The position numbers and the translations under genes were made by a program. A stretch of DNA of 35,365 nt. Source: Fidelibacterota bacterium (lineage in GTDB: Bacteria; Fidelibacterota; Fidelibacteria; Fidelibacterales; Fidelibacteraceae). This document shows positions 15,724 to 23,585 of the stretch, piece after piece (positions within the stretch are counted from its first letter, which is position 1; each line of letters opens with the position of its first letter). A model generated the notes under the pieces. That model saw only the letters and a list, made by a program, of their open reading frames with translations. It ran no database searches and was not told the origin of the DNA. The stretch lies in contig JAIPIT010000013.1 in NCBI GenBank assembly GCA_021734505.1, positions 1-35,365 of the forward strand, given 5' to 3'.

Positions 15724-17274
15724 CTACTCTTTTTTTTCTGCTGGTTTCTCTGTCAACATTAATTCACGCTTTTTTAGAGCATTTTGTACAACCAGATATT
15801 CACTCCAGGGAAGTTCCTGCGTACCATAGCACATTGTCGTTTCGTGAGCTTTCCCGCAGGCAATAACAGACTCTCCATCCTGTGCAGAAAGGATGGCTTT
15901 TTCGATTGCTTCCTCTCTATCCGGGATCCTAAAAAAGTCTTTTCCTTCTTTTCGTCCTGATTGCCTACAGCCGTCAGCAATTTCTTCTATGATGTCATCC
16001 GCCGACTCTGTTCGGGGATCTTCGGAAGTGATGTAAATTCTATCTGCAAATTTACCGGCAACCTTTCCCATTTCTTTTCTTTTCTGAACATCCCGCAGTC
16101 CGGCACTTCCAAATACGGCATGTATTTGACCCTTTGTGAATGACCGAACCGTCCGAAGGGCTTGCTCAAGCGCATTTGCCGTATGTGCAAAATCAATGAT
16201 CACATTAAAATTTCCCTGCGCATGTGTGATAAGTTCCATCCTGCCTTTTATACGCTGTAATGACTCAATTGCTGAAATGATCTTCTCTTTCGGAATGTTC
16301 TGCGAATACGCAACAGCAATTGCTGCGAGGACATTATACACGTTATATTCTCCGAGAAGGTGGCTTGTAATTTTTAGCTTTTCTTTGGGTGTATGAACAG
16401 TACATTTCAGTAATCCCTCTTTTTGAGAGATATCATCCGCCCAGAAATCTGCGTTATTACTCAAACCATAAGAAAAATGCTTGTTAGCTTCAAATTTTTG
16501 AAATGTGCCGAATGGGGCATCATCATAATTGAGCACGATTATTTTAGGCACATTTTCCTTTTTATAAGATAATGAAAGAAGCTCAAATAAATGAGCTTTT
16601 GCTTGTATGTATTCCTCTCTTGATTTGTGATAATCAAGATGCTCGGATGTTATGTTCGTCAATACAGCTACATCATACTCACATGCCTCCACGCGGTACT
16701 GTGCGAGCCCATGAGATGAGGTTTCAATTACTGCATACTCAGAACCTGCAGCAACCATTGCTGCCAGATATTTCTGAAGAGATAGTGCATCAGGTGTTGT
16801 GGTATGAAATCCCGTTTCCAAAACACGGTCCCCGATAACGGCATTGATCGAGGTGATCAAGCCTGTTTTATGCCCGGCTTTGTTGAGAATGTGATGAATA
16901 AGCGTCGAAGTCGTTGTTTTTCCATCAGTTCCGGTCACGCCTATGATCTTAAGTTTTCTCGCTGGAAATCCGCACCATGCGGCAGTAAGATATGATAATG
17001 CTTCTCTGGAATTTTCAACCTTGATAACAGGAACCTTGCTGATTTCCGATACACGTTGCTCATCTTCAACAAGAACTGCCGAAGCACCTTTTTCTAGTGC
17101 ATTTATGCGATAATTATGCCCGTCAGCGTCGATCCCTTTTATAGCTACAAACAGGTTGCCTTTCTTAAGATTTCGAGTATCAAAAGAGATGCCGGATATC
17201 TCTATTTCGTGAATGGACTTGTTGCCGAGTACCGCATAATCTTTGAGGTTTTCAAGGAGTTTTTGTAACGTCAT
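15724..17274 (-). CDS. murE: MurE-type UDP-N-acetylmuramyl-tripeptide synthetase, divergent
   Basis: The 516-residue Mur ligase adds the third stem-peptide residue to UDP-MurNAc-L-Ala-D-Glu with ATP. The N-terminal domain has FDTRNLKKGNLFVAIKG. The P-loop is GVTGTDGKTTT (112-122), then ETSSHGLAQYR and TNITSEHLDYH, and the presumed carbamylated lysine is K226 in YIQAKAHLF. The C-terminal domain has FGSAGLRDVQKRKEMG where E. coli-like MurE has a GCGGDRD..KRP.MG pattern. EDPR at 418-421 replaces the DNPR diaminopimelate motif. The Arg is kept, so the third residue could be DAP, lysine or another diamino acid. TAATG overlap couples it to the FemX-like gene upstream. Confidence 0.87.
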   Translation of the reverse strand: MTLQKLLENLKDYAVLGNKSIHEIEISGISFDTRNLKKGNLFVAIKGIDADGHNYRINALEKGASAVLVEDEQRVSEISKVPVIKVENSREALSYLTAAWCGFPARKLKIIGVTGTDGKTTTSTLIHHILNKAGHKTGLITSINAVIGDRVLETGFHTTTPDALSLQKYLAAMVAAGSEYAVIETSSHGLAQYRVEACEYDVAVLTNITSEHLDYHKSREEYIQAKAHLFELLSLSYKKENVPKIIVLNYDDAPFGTFQKFEANKHFSYGLSNNADFWADDISQKEGLLKCTVHTPKEKLKITSHLLGEYNVYNVLAAIAVAYSQNIPKEKIISAIESLQRIKGRMELITHAQGNFNVIIDFAHTANALEQALRTVRSFTKGQIHAVFGSAGLRDVQKRKEMGKVAGKFADRIYITSEDPRTESADDIIEEIADGCRQSGRKEGKDFFRIPDREEAIEKAILSAQDGESVIACGKAHETTMCYGTQELPWSEYLVVQNALKKRELMLTEKPAEKKE

Positions 17275-18356
17275 TACTCTTCCAAAGAATCGGAGATCTT
17301 CCCTTTTTTTATCAGACTGCGGAGTGAGACATACGTTTTTATTCCGCTGTTCATAAGCTTATACCAGAATGGCTTGAATACATGGTCCTGCATGCCGATG
17401 AATTTCTTGAACTCACCGCCGAATCCCTTTTTGAAACGATAGACTCCAAAGAGTGGATGGCCTTCATGAGGATGAGCAGGCACACCCCATAGATCATATA
17501 TCTTGTATCCCTGCTCCTGAGCCCACTGTATCACATGCCAGTGCAATGCCTGGTTCGGCATGACATTTCTAAACTCATCTGATGAAGCACCGTACATATA
17601 CCATATTTTCTGCCCAAATGCAAAAATATACACTCCTGCAACAGGCACATCTTCATAATATGCCAGGAACAACTTTACCATGCCTTTATCTGCCATTTGC
17701 TCGATCACTCGCGCGTAATAGTTATAATTGTGGATGATGAACGCGTCGCGCTTTGCAGTTGTTTCATAAATATCATAAAATTTTCGTGCGCCCTCCAGCG
17801 AGGTTTCTTCTCTTACCTCTACTCCCTTTTTCATCGAAAGCCGTATATTATAACGCGTTTTTGATTCACAGCCAGCAAGTATATCCTCAGCGGATTTCGT
17901 GAGATCAAGAAAGTAAGTTGCTCTTGGTTGTATCTGTTTTTTTACAAAAAGAAAATTATGCTCGTGCAAAACACTGAGTACCCGTTCATTATTTTCATCA
18001 ATTTCAGGGTCGATCTTCAAGACAATGGCATTATATTGTTTGGCAATCTCGGAAATTTTATCCATCAATGCAGAGAAATATTCGCGTTTGGTAACATCAA
18101 TAACCGGACCTCGCGGTGCATAGAAAATGCATTTACCGATATACGGAATTTTTCGCTTTTGCAGAGAGATGCCGCCCACGATCCGATCGTTTTCAAACAC
18201 GGCAATTCGGATCGGTACCCATCCGGAAATTCGTTTGATCTCTCCCCATTCATAAGATTGGATGATGGTGCATTCCGGGGTCGATGCCACGAATTCATTC
18301 CATGTGGAAAATTCTTCTTCTGTGTGCAAAATTCTGCATTCGATATTTACATTCAT
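17274..18356 (-). CDS. FemA/FemX-like peptidoglycan aminoacyltransferase
   Basis: The protein has about 360 residues with two GNAT-like halves, as in FemABX and BacA-type lipid II aminoacyltransferases. The segments QSYEWGEIKR, APRGPVID, LKIDPEID, FLDL and the C-terminal YDLWGVP...GVYRFKKGFGGE are typical of the family. Members transfer amino acids from aminoacyl-tRNA to the stem-peptide third residue, building cross-bridges. I use the ATG at 18356; the longer frame begins with a TTG at 18392. Neither start has a clear ribosome site. It heads the operon and overlaps the murE-like gene by one base, supporting a wall-precursor role. A polysaccharide-linked FemAB-like function is the main alternative. 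Confidence 0.82.
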   Translation of the reverse strand: MNVNIECRILHTEEEFSTWNEFVASTPECTIIQSYEWGEIKRISGWVPIRIAVFENDRIVGGISLQKRKIPYIGKCIFYAPRGPVIDVTKREYFSALMDKISEIAKQYNAIVLKIDPEIDENNERVLSVLHEHNFLFVKKQIQPRATYFLDLTKSAEDILAGCESKTRYNIRLSMKKGVEVREETSLEGARKFYDIYETTAKRDAFIIHNYNYYARVIEQMADKGMVKLFLAYYEDVPVAGVYIFAFGQKIWYMYGASSDEFRNVMPNQALHWHVIQWAQEQGYKIYDLWGVPAHPHEGHPLFGVYRFKKGFGGEFKKFIGMQDHVFKPFWYKLMNSGIKTYVSLRSLIKKGKISDSLEE

Positions 18357-18409
18357 AGATACTCTGCGAACTTTTTGGTTCAGATGTGACAATCTTTACA
18401 TATCGAATC

Positions 18410-18454
18410 TGTCAACTTTTTCCTTCTCCGCCATGCATTTCGTAAAAATTGACA
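18410..18454. promoter_or_regulatory. divergent -35-like pair between femX-like and cyclophilin genes
   Basis: TTGACA occurs on the minus strand at 18415-18410, 54 bases before the femX-like ATG. It occurs on the plus strand at 18449-18454, 56 bases before the cyclophilin ATG. The two hexamers point away from each other, as expected for divergent promoters. Neither has a recognisable -10 at the usual spacing. Confidence 0.35.
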
Positions 18455-18510
18455 GCCATGACCACTCTTCCAAAAAGAACCCAATAATAATGAAAAGGAG
18501 TTCATTAATA

Positions 18511-19212
18511 ATGAAAATCATTCGATTGTTACTGACCAGTCTCATCTTAACCGTTCTGCTTTCCTGCAGCGGATTCCTTTTTACACAGGATAACACACAA
18601 ACCGAAGAGGAGATCATGAAAGACCCGATAGTAAAAATGCACACGAATTATGGTGACATCACAATCAAACTCTATAATGACACGCCGCAGCATAGAGATA
18701 ATTTTCTTAAACTCGTGGAAGAATGCTTTTATGACAGCACCCTTTTCCACAGGGTTATTGCCGGTTTTATGATACAGGCAGGTGATCCGGACTCAAAGAA
18801 TGCGATGCCCAAGAAACAGCTTGGCGTTGGCGGTCCGGGTTATACAATACCTGCGGAATTCCGCAAAGACCTTATCCACAAAAAGGGCGCACTTGCTGCA
18901 GCGAGGCAGGGAGACCAGGTCAATCCGCAGAAACGCTCTTCCGGTTCACAGTTCTATATCGTTGTAGGGCGTCCATGGGCAGCTGACGAAATGATAATGG
19001 TCCAGGAAAGATTAGGTTTTAAATACACCGACGAGCAGAAAGAAATCTATGAAACTCTCGGCGGTTACCCCTTCCTTGATAGAGAATATACTGTATTTGG
19101 AGAAGTAATCGAAGGGCTGGATATTGTTGATGCGATTTCAGTCGTTGACACAAATCCTGCAGACAGACCTCTTCAGGATGTGGTTATCGAAAGCATAGAG
19201 ATCATAGAATAG
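18511..19212 (+). CDS. cyclophilin-type peptidyl-prolyl isomerase lipoprotein
   Basis: The 233-residue protein has a lipoprotein signal peptide with lipobox L-L-S-C19, so it should be lipid-anchored in the envelope. The cyclophilin domain (about 42-233) has FHRVIAGFMIQAGDP with the catalytic Arg. It also has SGSQFYIVVG and the C-terminal YTVFGEVIEGLDIVDAI. It catalyses proline cis-trans isomerisation of exported proteins. The region around RPWAADEMIMVQERLGFKY is longer than in minimal cyclophilins. The ATG at 18511 is chosen because AAAGGAG ends 10 bases before it; in-frame starts at 18490 and further upstream are rejected. Confidence 0.92.
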   Translation: MKIIRLLLTSLILTVLLSCSGFLFTQDNTQTEEEIMKDPIVKMHTNYGDITIKLYNDTPQHRDNFLKLVEECFYDSTLFHRVIAGFMIQAGDPDSKNAMPKKQLGVGGPGYTIPAEFRKDLIHKKGALAAARQGDQVNPQKRSSGSQFYIVVGRPWAADEMIMVQERLGFKYTDEQKEIYETLGGYPFLDREYTVFGEVIEGLDIVDAISVVDTNPADRPLQDVVIESIEIIE

Positions 19213-19278
19213 TGTCTCGGTTTTCCCTTGGGAAAGCCCATGCTGGAGTAATTTTTATTACAAATTTCAGTGCAAAGA

Positions 19279-19327
19279 TTGACATAGAAAATCATAGTTT
19301 TGTTTTTGATATATAAATTTACCGGAG
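19279..19327 (+). promoter_or_regulatory. rpsU leader: -35-like hexamer and strong ribosome site
   Basis: TTGACA at 19279-19284 lies 53 bases before the GTG start. TATATA at 19310-19315 is 25 bases further on, too far for a standard promoter. TAGTTTTG at 19295-19302 matches the Bacteroidetes TAnnTTTG -7 element but is too close to TTGACA. GGAGGTGAT beginning at 19323 is a near-perfect anti-16S match and fixes the GTG start at 19338. Confidence 0.4.
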
Positions 19328-19337
19328 GTGATACTTA

Positions 19338-19538
19338 GTGACCAAAGTGGTAGTTGGTAAAGACGAGAGCTTTGAAGGTGCTTTTCGCCGCTTCAACCGA
19401 AAGGTGCAGCGCTCGGGTGTTCTTTCTGATATCAAAAAGAACCGTTATTACGAAAAGCCCAGCGATAAACATCGAAGAGAACTCAAAGCGACTTTGCGTA
19501 AGCTTAAACGTAATAGTTTCAGATATCGTTCGCGCTAA
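19338..19538 (+). CDS. rpsU: 30S ribosomal protein S21
   Basis: The 66-residue basic protein is full length for S21. VVVGKDESFEGAFRRFNRKVQRSGVL is replaced here in part only by usual variation, and the YYEKPSDKHRRE segment and the Arg/Lys-rich C-terminus are diagnostic. It begins with GTG at 19338 behind GGAGGTGAT. As in many bacteria it opens the macromolecular-synthesis operon, although cvpA, mutS2 and a lipoprotein gene separate it from dnaG and rpoD here. Confidence 0.96.
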   Translation: MTKVVVGKDESFEGAFRRFNRKVQRSGVLSDIKKNRYYEKPSDKHRRELKATLRKLKRNSFRYRSR

Positions 19539-19567
19539 TGTGTATCGATAATTTTACGTAAACCTCA

Positions 19568-20137
19568 ATGGATATTATTAATATCATTACCCTCGGAATC
19601 ATTCTTGTTTTCGGGGGTTTTGGTTTTATATCAGGATTCATCAAAGGAAGCGCCCGGCTCATTGGGTGGATTGTTGCGCTGATCCTCGCAATCAGGCTGG
19701 GTCCTGCATTTTCCGTATTCTTTCAAAACACTTTTCATTTTTCGGTAAAAACATCACACATACTGGGCGGAGTTGTAATTTTTCTCATCGTGATGGTTAT
19801 TATTGCCTTTATTGTAAAAATCTTGAAGCGGCTGGTGCAGGCACTTCATTTGAGCTTCCTGGATCGATTACTCGGGCTTATTCTGGGCTGCTTCCAGGCA
19901 ATGATCGTGATCTTTCTGCTCTCACTCTTCATACAGATACTCCCCATTCAGGGAAAAGCACAAACGGTCATTACAAACGCAACTTTTGTGGAATGGAGCA
20001 ACGAGAAGATCGCCCGAATCCTTGAAGCGACCAAGCTCGATTCCCAAATCAGAAATAATTCCTATTATCAGGAACTTCTCAAATTACAATATAAACTTCA
20101 GAAGGAAGTAACGAACACCGTTTCTCCACTTTCATGA
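19568..20137 (+). CDS. CvpA-family inner-membrane protein
   Basis: The 189-residue protein has four hydrophobic segments (about 5-25, 30-48, 64-86, 102-125). It shows the CvpA pattern GFISGFIKGSARLIGWIVALI near the N-terminus and FLDRLLGLILGCFQAMIV near the fourth segment. CvpA proteins affect colicin V export, bile tolerance and envelope stability; the biochemical function is unknown. Its stop overlaps the mutS2 start by four bases (ATGA). The cvpA-mutS2 pairing is common in bacteria. Confidence 0.88.
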   Translation: MDIINIITLGIILVFGGFGFISGFIKGSARLIGWIVALILAIRLGPAFSVFFQNTFHFSVKTSHILGGVVIFLIVMVIIAFIVKILKRLVQALHLSFLDRLLGLILGCFQAMIVIFLLSLFIQILPIQGKAQTVITNATFVEWSNEKIARILEATKLDSQIRNNSYYQELLKLQYKLQKEVTNTVSPLS

Positions 20138-22503
20138 AAAACGCTTTTGAAGAACTGGAATTCAATAAAGTTAAAGCGTTGATTTCCTCACATTGCATGT
20201 CTCCACTCGGTGAACGGCTTGTGGAAGACCTCACTCCGCTTACCGATAAAACTCTCGTAGAAAAAAAACTTTCCGAACTGCAAGATGTCTTTAATTACCT
20301 CGAACAAAGCCACCATTTTGCACTTTCCAGTCTTGAAGATACAGAAATGCTGTTTGACTATTTTGGCAAATACGAGCAGTTCAATATCGACCAGCTTCTC
20401 ATGTTTGGAAGCAATATCCGGATTGCAAACACGCTAAAAAAAGACAGAGATATTTTACCGGAAAATTTTCCTGAACTACATGCAATTACATCTACACTTG
20501 TCGAAATGAAGGAACTCGAAAACAGATTTGATAACATCTTCGATTCCGCTGGGGAGATCAGAGATACAGCAAGCCCGATGTTGTCTTCGATCCGAAAAAA
20601 CAAGCTGAAGACCAGGAAGCGCATTTATACCGAACTTGAAAGCATTCTTGAGAAAAAAGATTATGAAAATGTGATTCAGGAAAAAGTGGTAACCTTCCGT
20701 GACGAGCGCTATGTGATACCGGTGCGCGAAGGCGGTGTGACGCAGATGAAGGGCATTGTGCACGGACGCTCAAAAACAGGCGCTTCCTTTTACGTAGAGC
20801 CGCTCTCGGTTATGGAACTTAATAATTCTCTAAACACGCTCTCCGAAGAAGAAAAACAGGAAATTCATAGAATACTTACAGAGCTTTATAACCAGTTAAG
20901 AGACAATAAAGATGCGCTGTTGCAAAATCTCGGCATTCTTCAAATAATCGATTTCCTTAATGCCTGCGCACTCTATAGCAGAAGCATACATGCGTATATG
21001 CCGGCCATTATTGATGATACGCGTCTGAGCCTGAAAAATGCAAGGCATCCGCTCCTTTTCAATAGCATAAAAGATCCTAATAATATTATTCCCTTCTCTT
21101 TGCTTATTGGAGATGAATTCAGGGGGATTGTCATTTCCGGTGTAAATACGGGCGGGAAAACTGTGACGCTGAAAGCAACTGGACTCCTTACGATGATGGC
21201 TCTTTCGGGTTTGATGATCCCGGTCGAGGAATCTCAAATCGGGATGTTCACTTCATTTTTTACCGATATCAATGATGAGCAGTCGATCGAGGACTCGATC
21301 AGCACCTTTTCCTCACACATTAAGAAGCTCAATGCAATTTTTGATGGCGCAGATGGATCTTCTCTCATCCTTATTGATGAACTTGGTACAGGCACCGATC
21401 CGGAAGAAGGCGCTGCGTTTGCCCAATCCGTCATGGAAGCACTCATTGCAAAAAAATCAAAGGTGATCATTACCACACATTTGAATAAGCTGAAAATGTT
21501 TGCTTCTGAACACCCCCTTTGCGAAAATGCTTCGATGCGGTTTGATCAGGAAAAACTACAGCCCACCTATCAGCTCGATCTCGGTTTTCCGGGAAACAGC
21601 TATGCGCTGGACATTGCAAAGGAATACCATTCTCCGGAAAATATTATCGCACGAGCCCGTGAACTTATTGATCAGAAAAGTCTGCAACTAAGCGAACTGC
21701 TGAAAAAAACAGAACAACAAAGGATCCATCTTTCGCAAAAATTATATGAATTCGATTTGAAGAATAAGCTTCTTGAACAGCAATTGGAATCTTTAAATAA
21801 AAAAGAGCAAAATTGGAAGCAGATCGAAAAAGAACGAACGCAGAAAGCGCTTAAGGATTCTGAAGAATATCTCTCACAATTACAGCGGGAGTTCGATCAC
21901 GAAATTGACGGACTGAAGAAACAATTCCGTGCTGAGAAAAATATAGATCATGCTAAAGTACATGATGTTAAAAACAGAATCTCAAAAGAAAGAATTTCGA
22001 TTGAAAAAAAGCAGGATGACCTCTCCGATATCGAGTTCGTTCCTATAAAAGAAGTCACCGTTGGCAAAGAGGTTTACATCAAACCGCTCAAGCTGGTTGG
22101 GAAAGTTCATTCTGTTGAAAAAAATACTGCCCGTGTTCTTGCAGAAGGGCTGACCTACAATGTCAAAAAAACCGATCTCTACGAAATTCCAAAAGGCAAA
22201 GAGCTCGCTGAACATAAGGAAGATGCTGAGATTTCTATTCATGCGGATATCGACCACGACTTTGCTTTTGAGCTTAATCTTATGGGTCTAACTTTCGACG
22301 AAGCGCGCATACAGCTGGACAAGTATCTTGACAAAGCCATACTGCTTAATTATCCAAAAGTAAGAATCTTACACGGAAAGGGCACGGGTCAACTCAGACG
22401 TAAAATCTGGGATTATCTCAAAAATGATAGACGTATTACAGAATTCAATTCAGCCCCACTTCAGGAAGGCGGAGACGGCGTGACTGTGGTGTTATTAATG
22501 TAA
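20134..22503 (+). CDS. mutS2: endonuclease MutS2
   Basis: The 789-residue MutS homologue lacks the mismatch-recognition domain. The core and clamp domains run to about residue 300. The ATPase has Walker A GVNTGGKT (about 336-343) and Walker B LILIDELGTGTDPEEG (about 411). A long coiled coil spans roughly 510-640. The C-terminal Smr domain (about 707-789) keeps HGKGTGQLR, but its usual LDLRG motif reads LNLMG. MutS2 suppresses recombination and rescues collided ribosomes in different species. The start is fixed by the ATGA overlap with cvpA. Confidence 0.95.
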   Translation: MKNAFEELEFNKVKALISSHCMSPLGERLVEDLTPLTDKTLVEKKLSELQDVFNYLEQSHHFALSSLEDTEMLFDYFGKYEQFNIDQLLMFGSNIRIANTLKKDRDILPENFPELHAITSTLVEMKELENRFDNIFDSAGEIRDTASPMLSSIRKNKLKTRKRIYTELESILEKKDYENVIQEKVVTFRDERYVIPVREGGVTQMKGIVHGRSKTGASFYVEPLSVMELNNSLNTLSEEEKQEIHRILTELYNQLRDNKDALLQNLGILQIIDFLNACALYSRSIHAYMPAIIDDTRLSLKNARHPLLFNSIKDPNNIIPFSLLIGDEFRGIVISGVNTGGKTVTLKATGLLTMMALSGLMIPVEESQIGMFTSFFTDINDEQSIEDSISTFSSHIKKLNAIFDGADGSSLILIDELGTGTDPEEGAAFAQSVMEALIAKKSKVIITTHLNKLKMFASEHPLCENASMRFDQEKLQPTYQLDLGFPGNSYALDIAKEYHSPENIIARARELIDQKSLQLSELLKKTEQQRIHLSQKLYEFDLKNKLLEQQLESLNKKEQNWKQIEKERTQKALKDSEEYLSQLQREFDHEIDGLKKQFRAEKNIDHAKVHDVKNRISKERISIEKKQDDLSDIEFVPIKEVTVGKEVYIKPLKLVGKVHSVEKNTARVLAEGLTYNVKKTDLYEIPKGKELAEHKEDAEISIHADIDHDFAFELNLMGLTFDEARIQLDKYLDKAILLNYPKVRILHGKGTGQLRRKIWDYLKNDRRITEFNSAPLQEGGDGVTVVLLM

Positions 22504-22533
22504 GTTTTTTCATTAGAGAAAATGGAGGATCGT

Positions 22534-23502
22534 ATGAAAAATATACTCTTAATTATTTCGTTATTATGTCTCTTAAGTTGTTGTTCCGAAGCCCCTTATG
22601 AACCCGAATGGGTAGATGCCATATTTATTATGGACGATGATGGAAGCAATGTAACACATCTTATTGATGATTCTCCGGAGAATGTACAATTTACTCTTGA
22701 TGATGAAAAAATAATTATAAATAGATTAGGAGGAGGAATTTGGTCAATGAATAGTGATGGAACTGATGTAAGGAATTTAACTTTCAAATCAGTAGGAAGC
22801 GAGTTACCTTCTCTCTCTCCGGATAGTACAAAAATTGCATTTTCAACCGGAGATATCTATACGATGAATATTGACGGAACAAACTTACAAAATCTAACAA
22901 ATACCCCCGATGTGCAGGAAGGGTATCCTCATTTTTCTTTTGACGGAAGCAAAATTGTGTACAAAACAAGACAGGATAGTATTAACTCAATTTATATCAT
23001 GGATACAAGTGGGGCAAACAAAAGAAAAATAATTTCCAATTCAACAAAATATTATCTTTATAGTTACCCTATATTTAATGCAAGTGGTGATAAAATATTT
23101 TATAAGTATGCTGGCTTAAATAAAGGTTTGTATTCCATAAATGTTGATGGAACTAATAATACCCTTCTTTATGAAGGGTGGGCAGGTTTTAGCTTTCCAT
23201 CAGTCTCAGCAGATGGGACAAAAATTGTGTTTAATGTTAGTGATTATATTTTTATAATGAACGGAGATGGAACAAATATCACAGAGTTAGTGATGGGTGG
23301 TTCACCGATGATCTCGCCTGATGGCTCAAATATTGTTTTTTGTGGTGTTAAAATAATGAACAGTGATGGGCCGGGACTTACAAAGCTTGAATACGGTTGG
23401 GATCCCCGTTTCTCTCACAACAAGTATAATGGCCATTATAAAATTGCCTATACAGGCGAAAGGCAAATTATTAAAGATTCAAATAAAGGAATTGTTTTTT
23501 AA
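22534..23502 (+). CDS. beta-propeller lipoprotein with seven TolB/DUF5050-like repeats
   Basis: The 322-residue protein starts with a lipoprotein signal peptide ending in the lipobox L-L-S-C. The mature part contains seven repeats of the form I-x-x-M-N-x-D-G-T-N-x-x-x-L, for example IWSMNSDGTDVRNLT, IYTMNIDGTNLQNLT and IFIMNGDGTNITELV. This predicts a seven-bladed propeller of the PD40/TolB kind. The ATG at 22534 follows GGAGG (22525-22529). The gene is clearly richer in A+T and in AAA, AAT and ATT codons than mutS2 and dnaG on either side, suggesting later insertion into the operon. The ligand is unknown. Confidence 0.82.
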   Translation: MKNILLIISLLCLLSCCSEAPYEPEWVDAIFIMDDDGSNVTHLIDDSPENVQFTLDDEKIIINRLGGGIWSMNSDGTDVRNLTFKSVGSELPSLSPDSTKIAFSTGDIYTMNIDGTNLQNLTNTPDVQEGYPHFSFDGSKIVYKTRQDSINSIYIMDTSGANKRKIISNSTKYYLYSYPIFNASGDKIFYKYAGLNKGLYSINVDGTNNTLLYEGWAGFSFPSVSADGTKIVFNVSDYIFIMNGDGTNITELVMGGSPMISPDGSNIVFCGVKIMNSDGPGLTKLEYGWDPRFSHNKYNGHYKIAYTGERQIIKDSNKGIVF

Positions 23503-23585
23503 TCTTCTCTGTATAAGAGTATCAATTCCTTTGCTAACTATTACATTAAACTTGCATAAAATTTACTCTTTATTAAAGAGAAGTC

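Noticed and set aside
15278-15829. Plus-strand open frame of 183 codons across acpS and murE ends
   Set aside because: Opposite strand of the complete acpS gene, no ribosome site and no family resemblance.
19221-19236. TTTCCC/GGGAAA inverted repeat after the cyclophilin gene as a terminator
   Set aside because: The loop is only two bases and no T tract follows directly; it may be chance.
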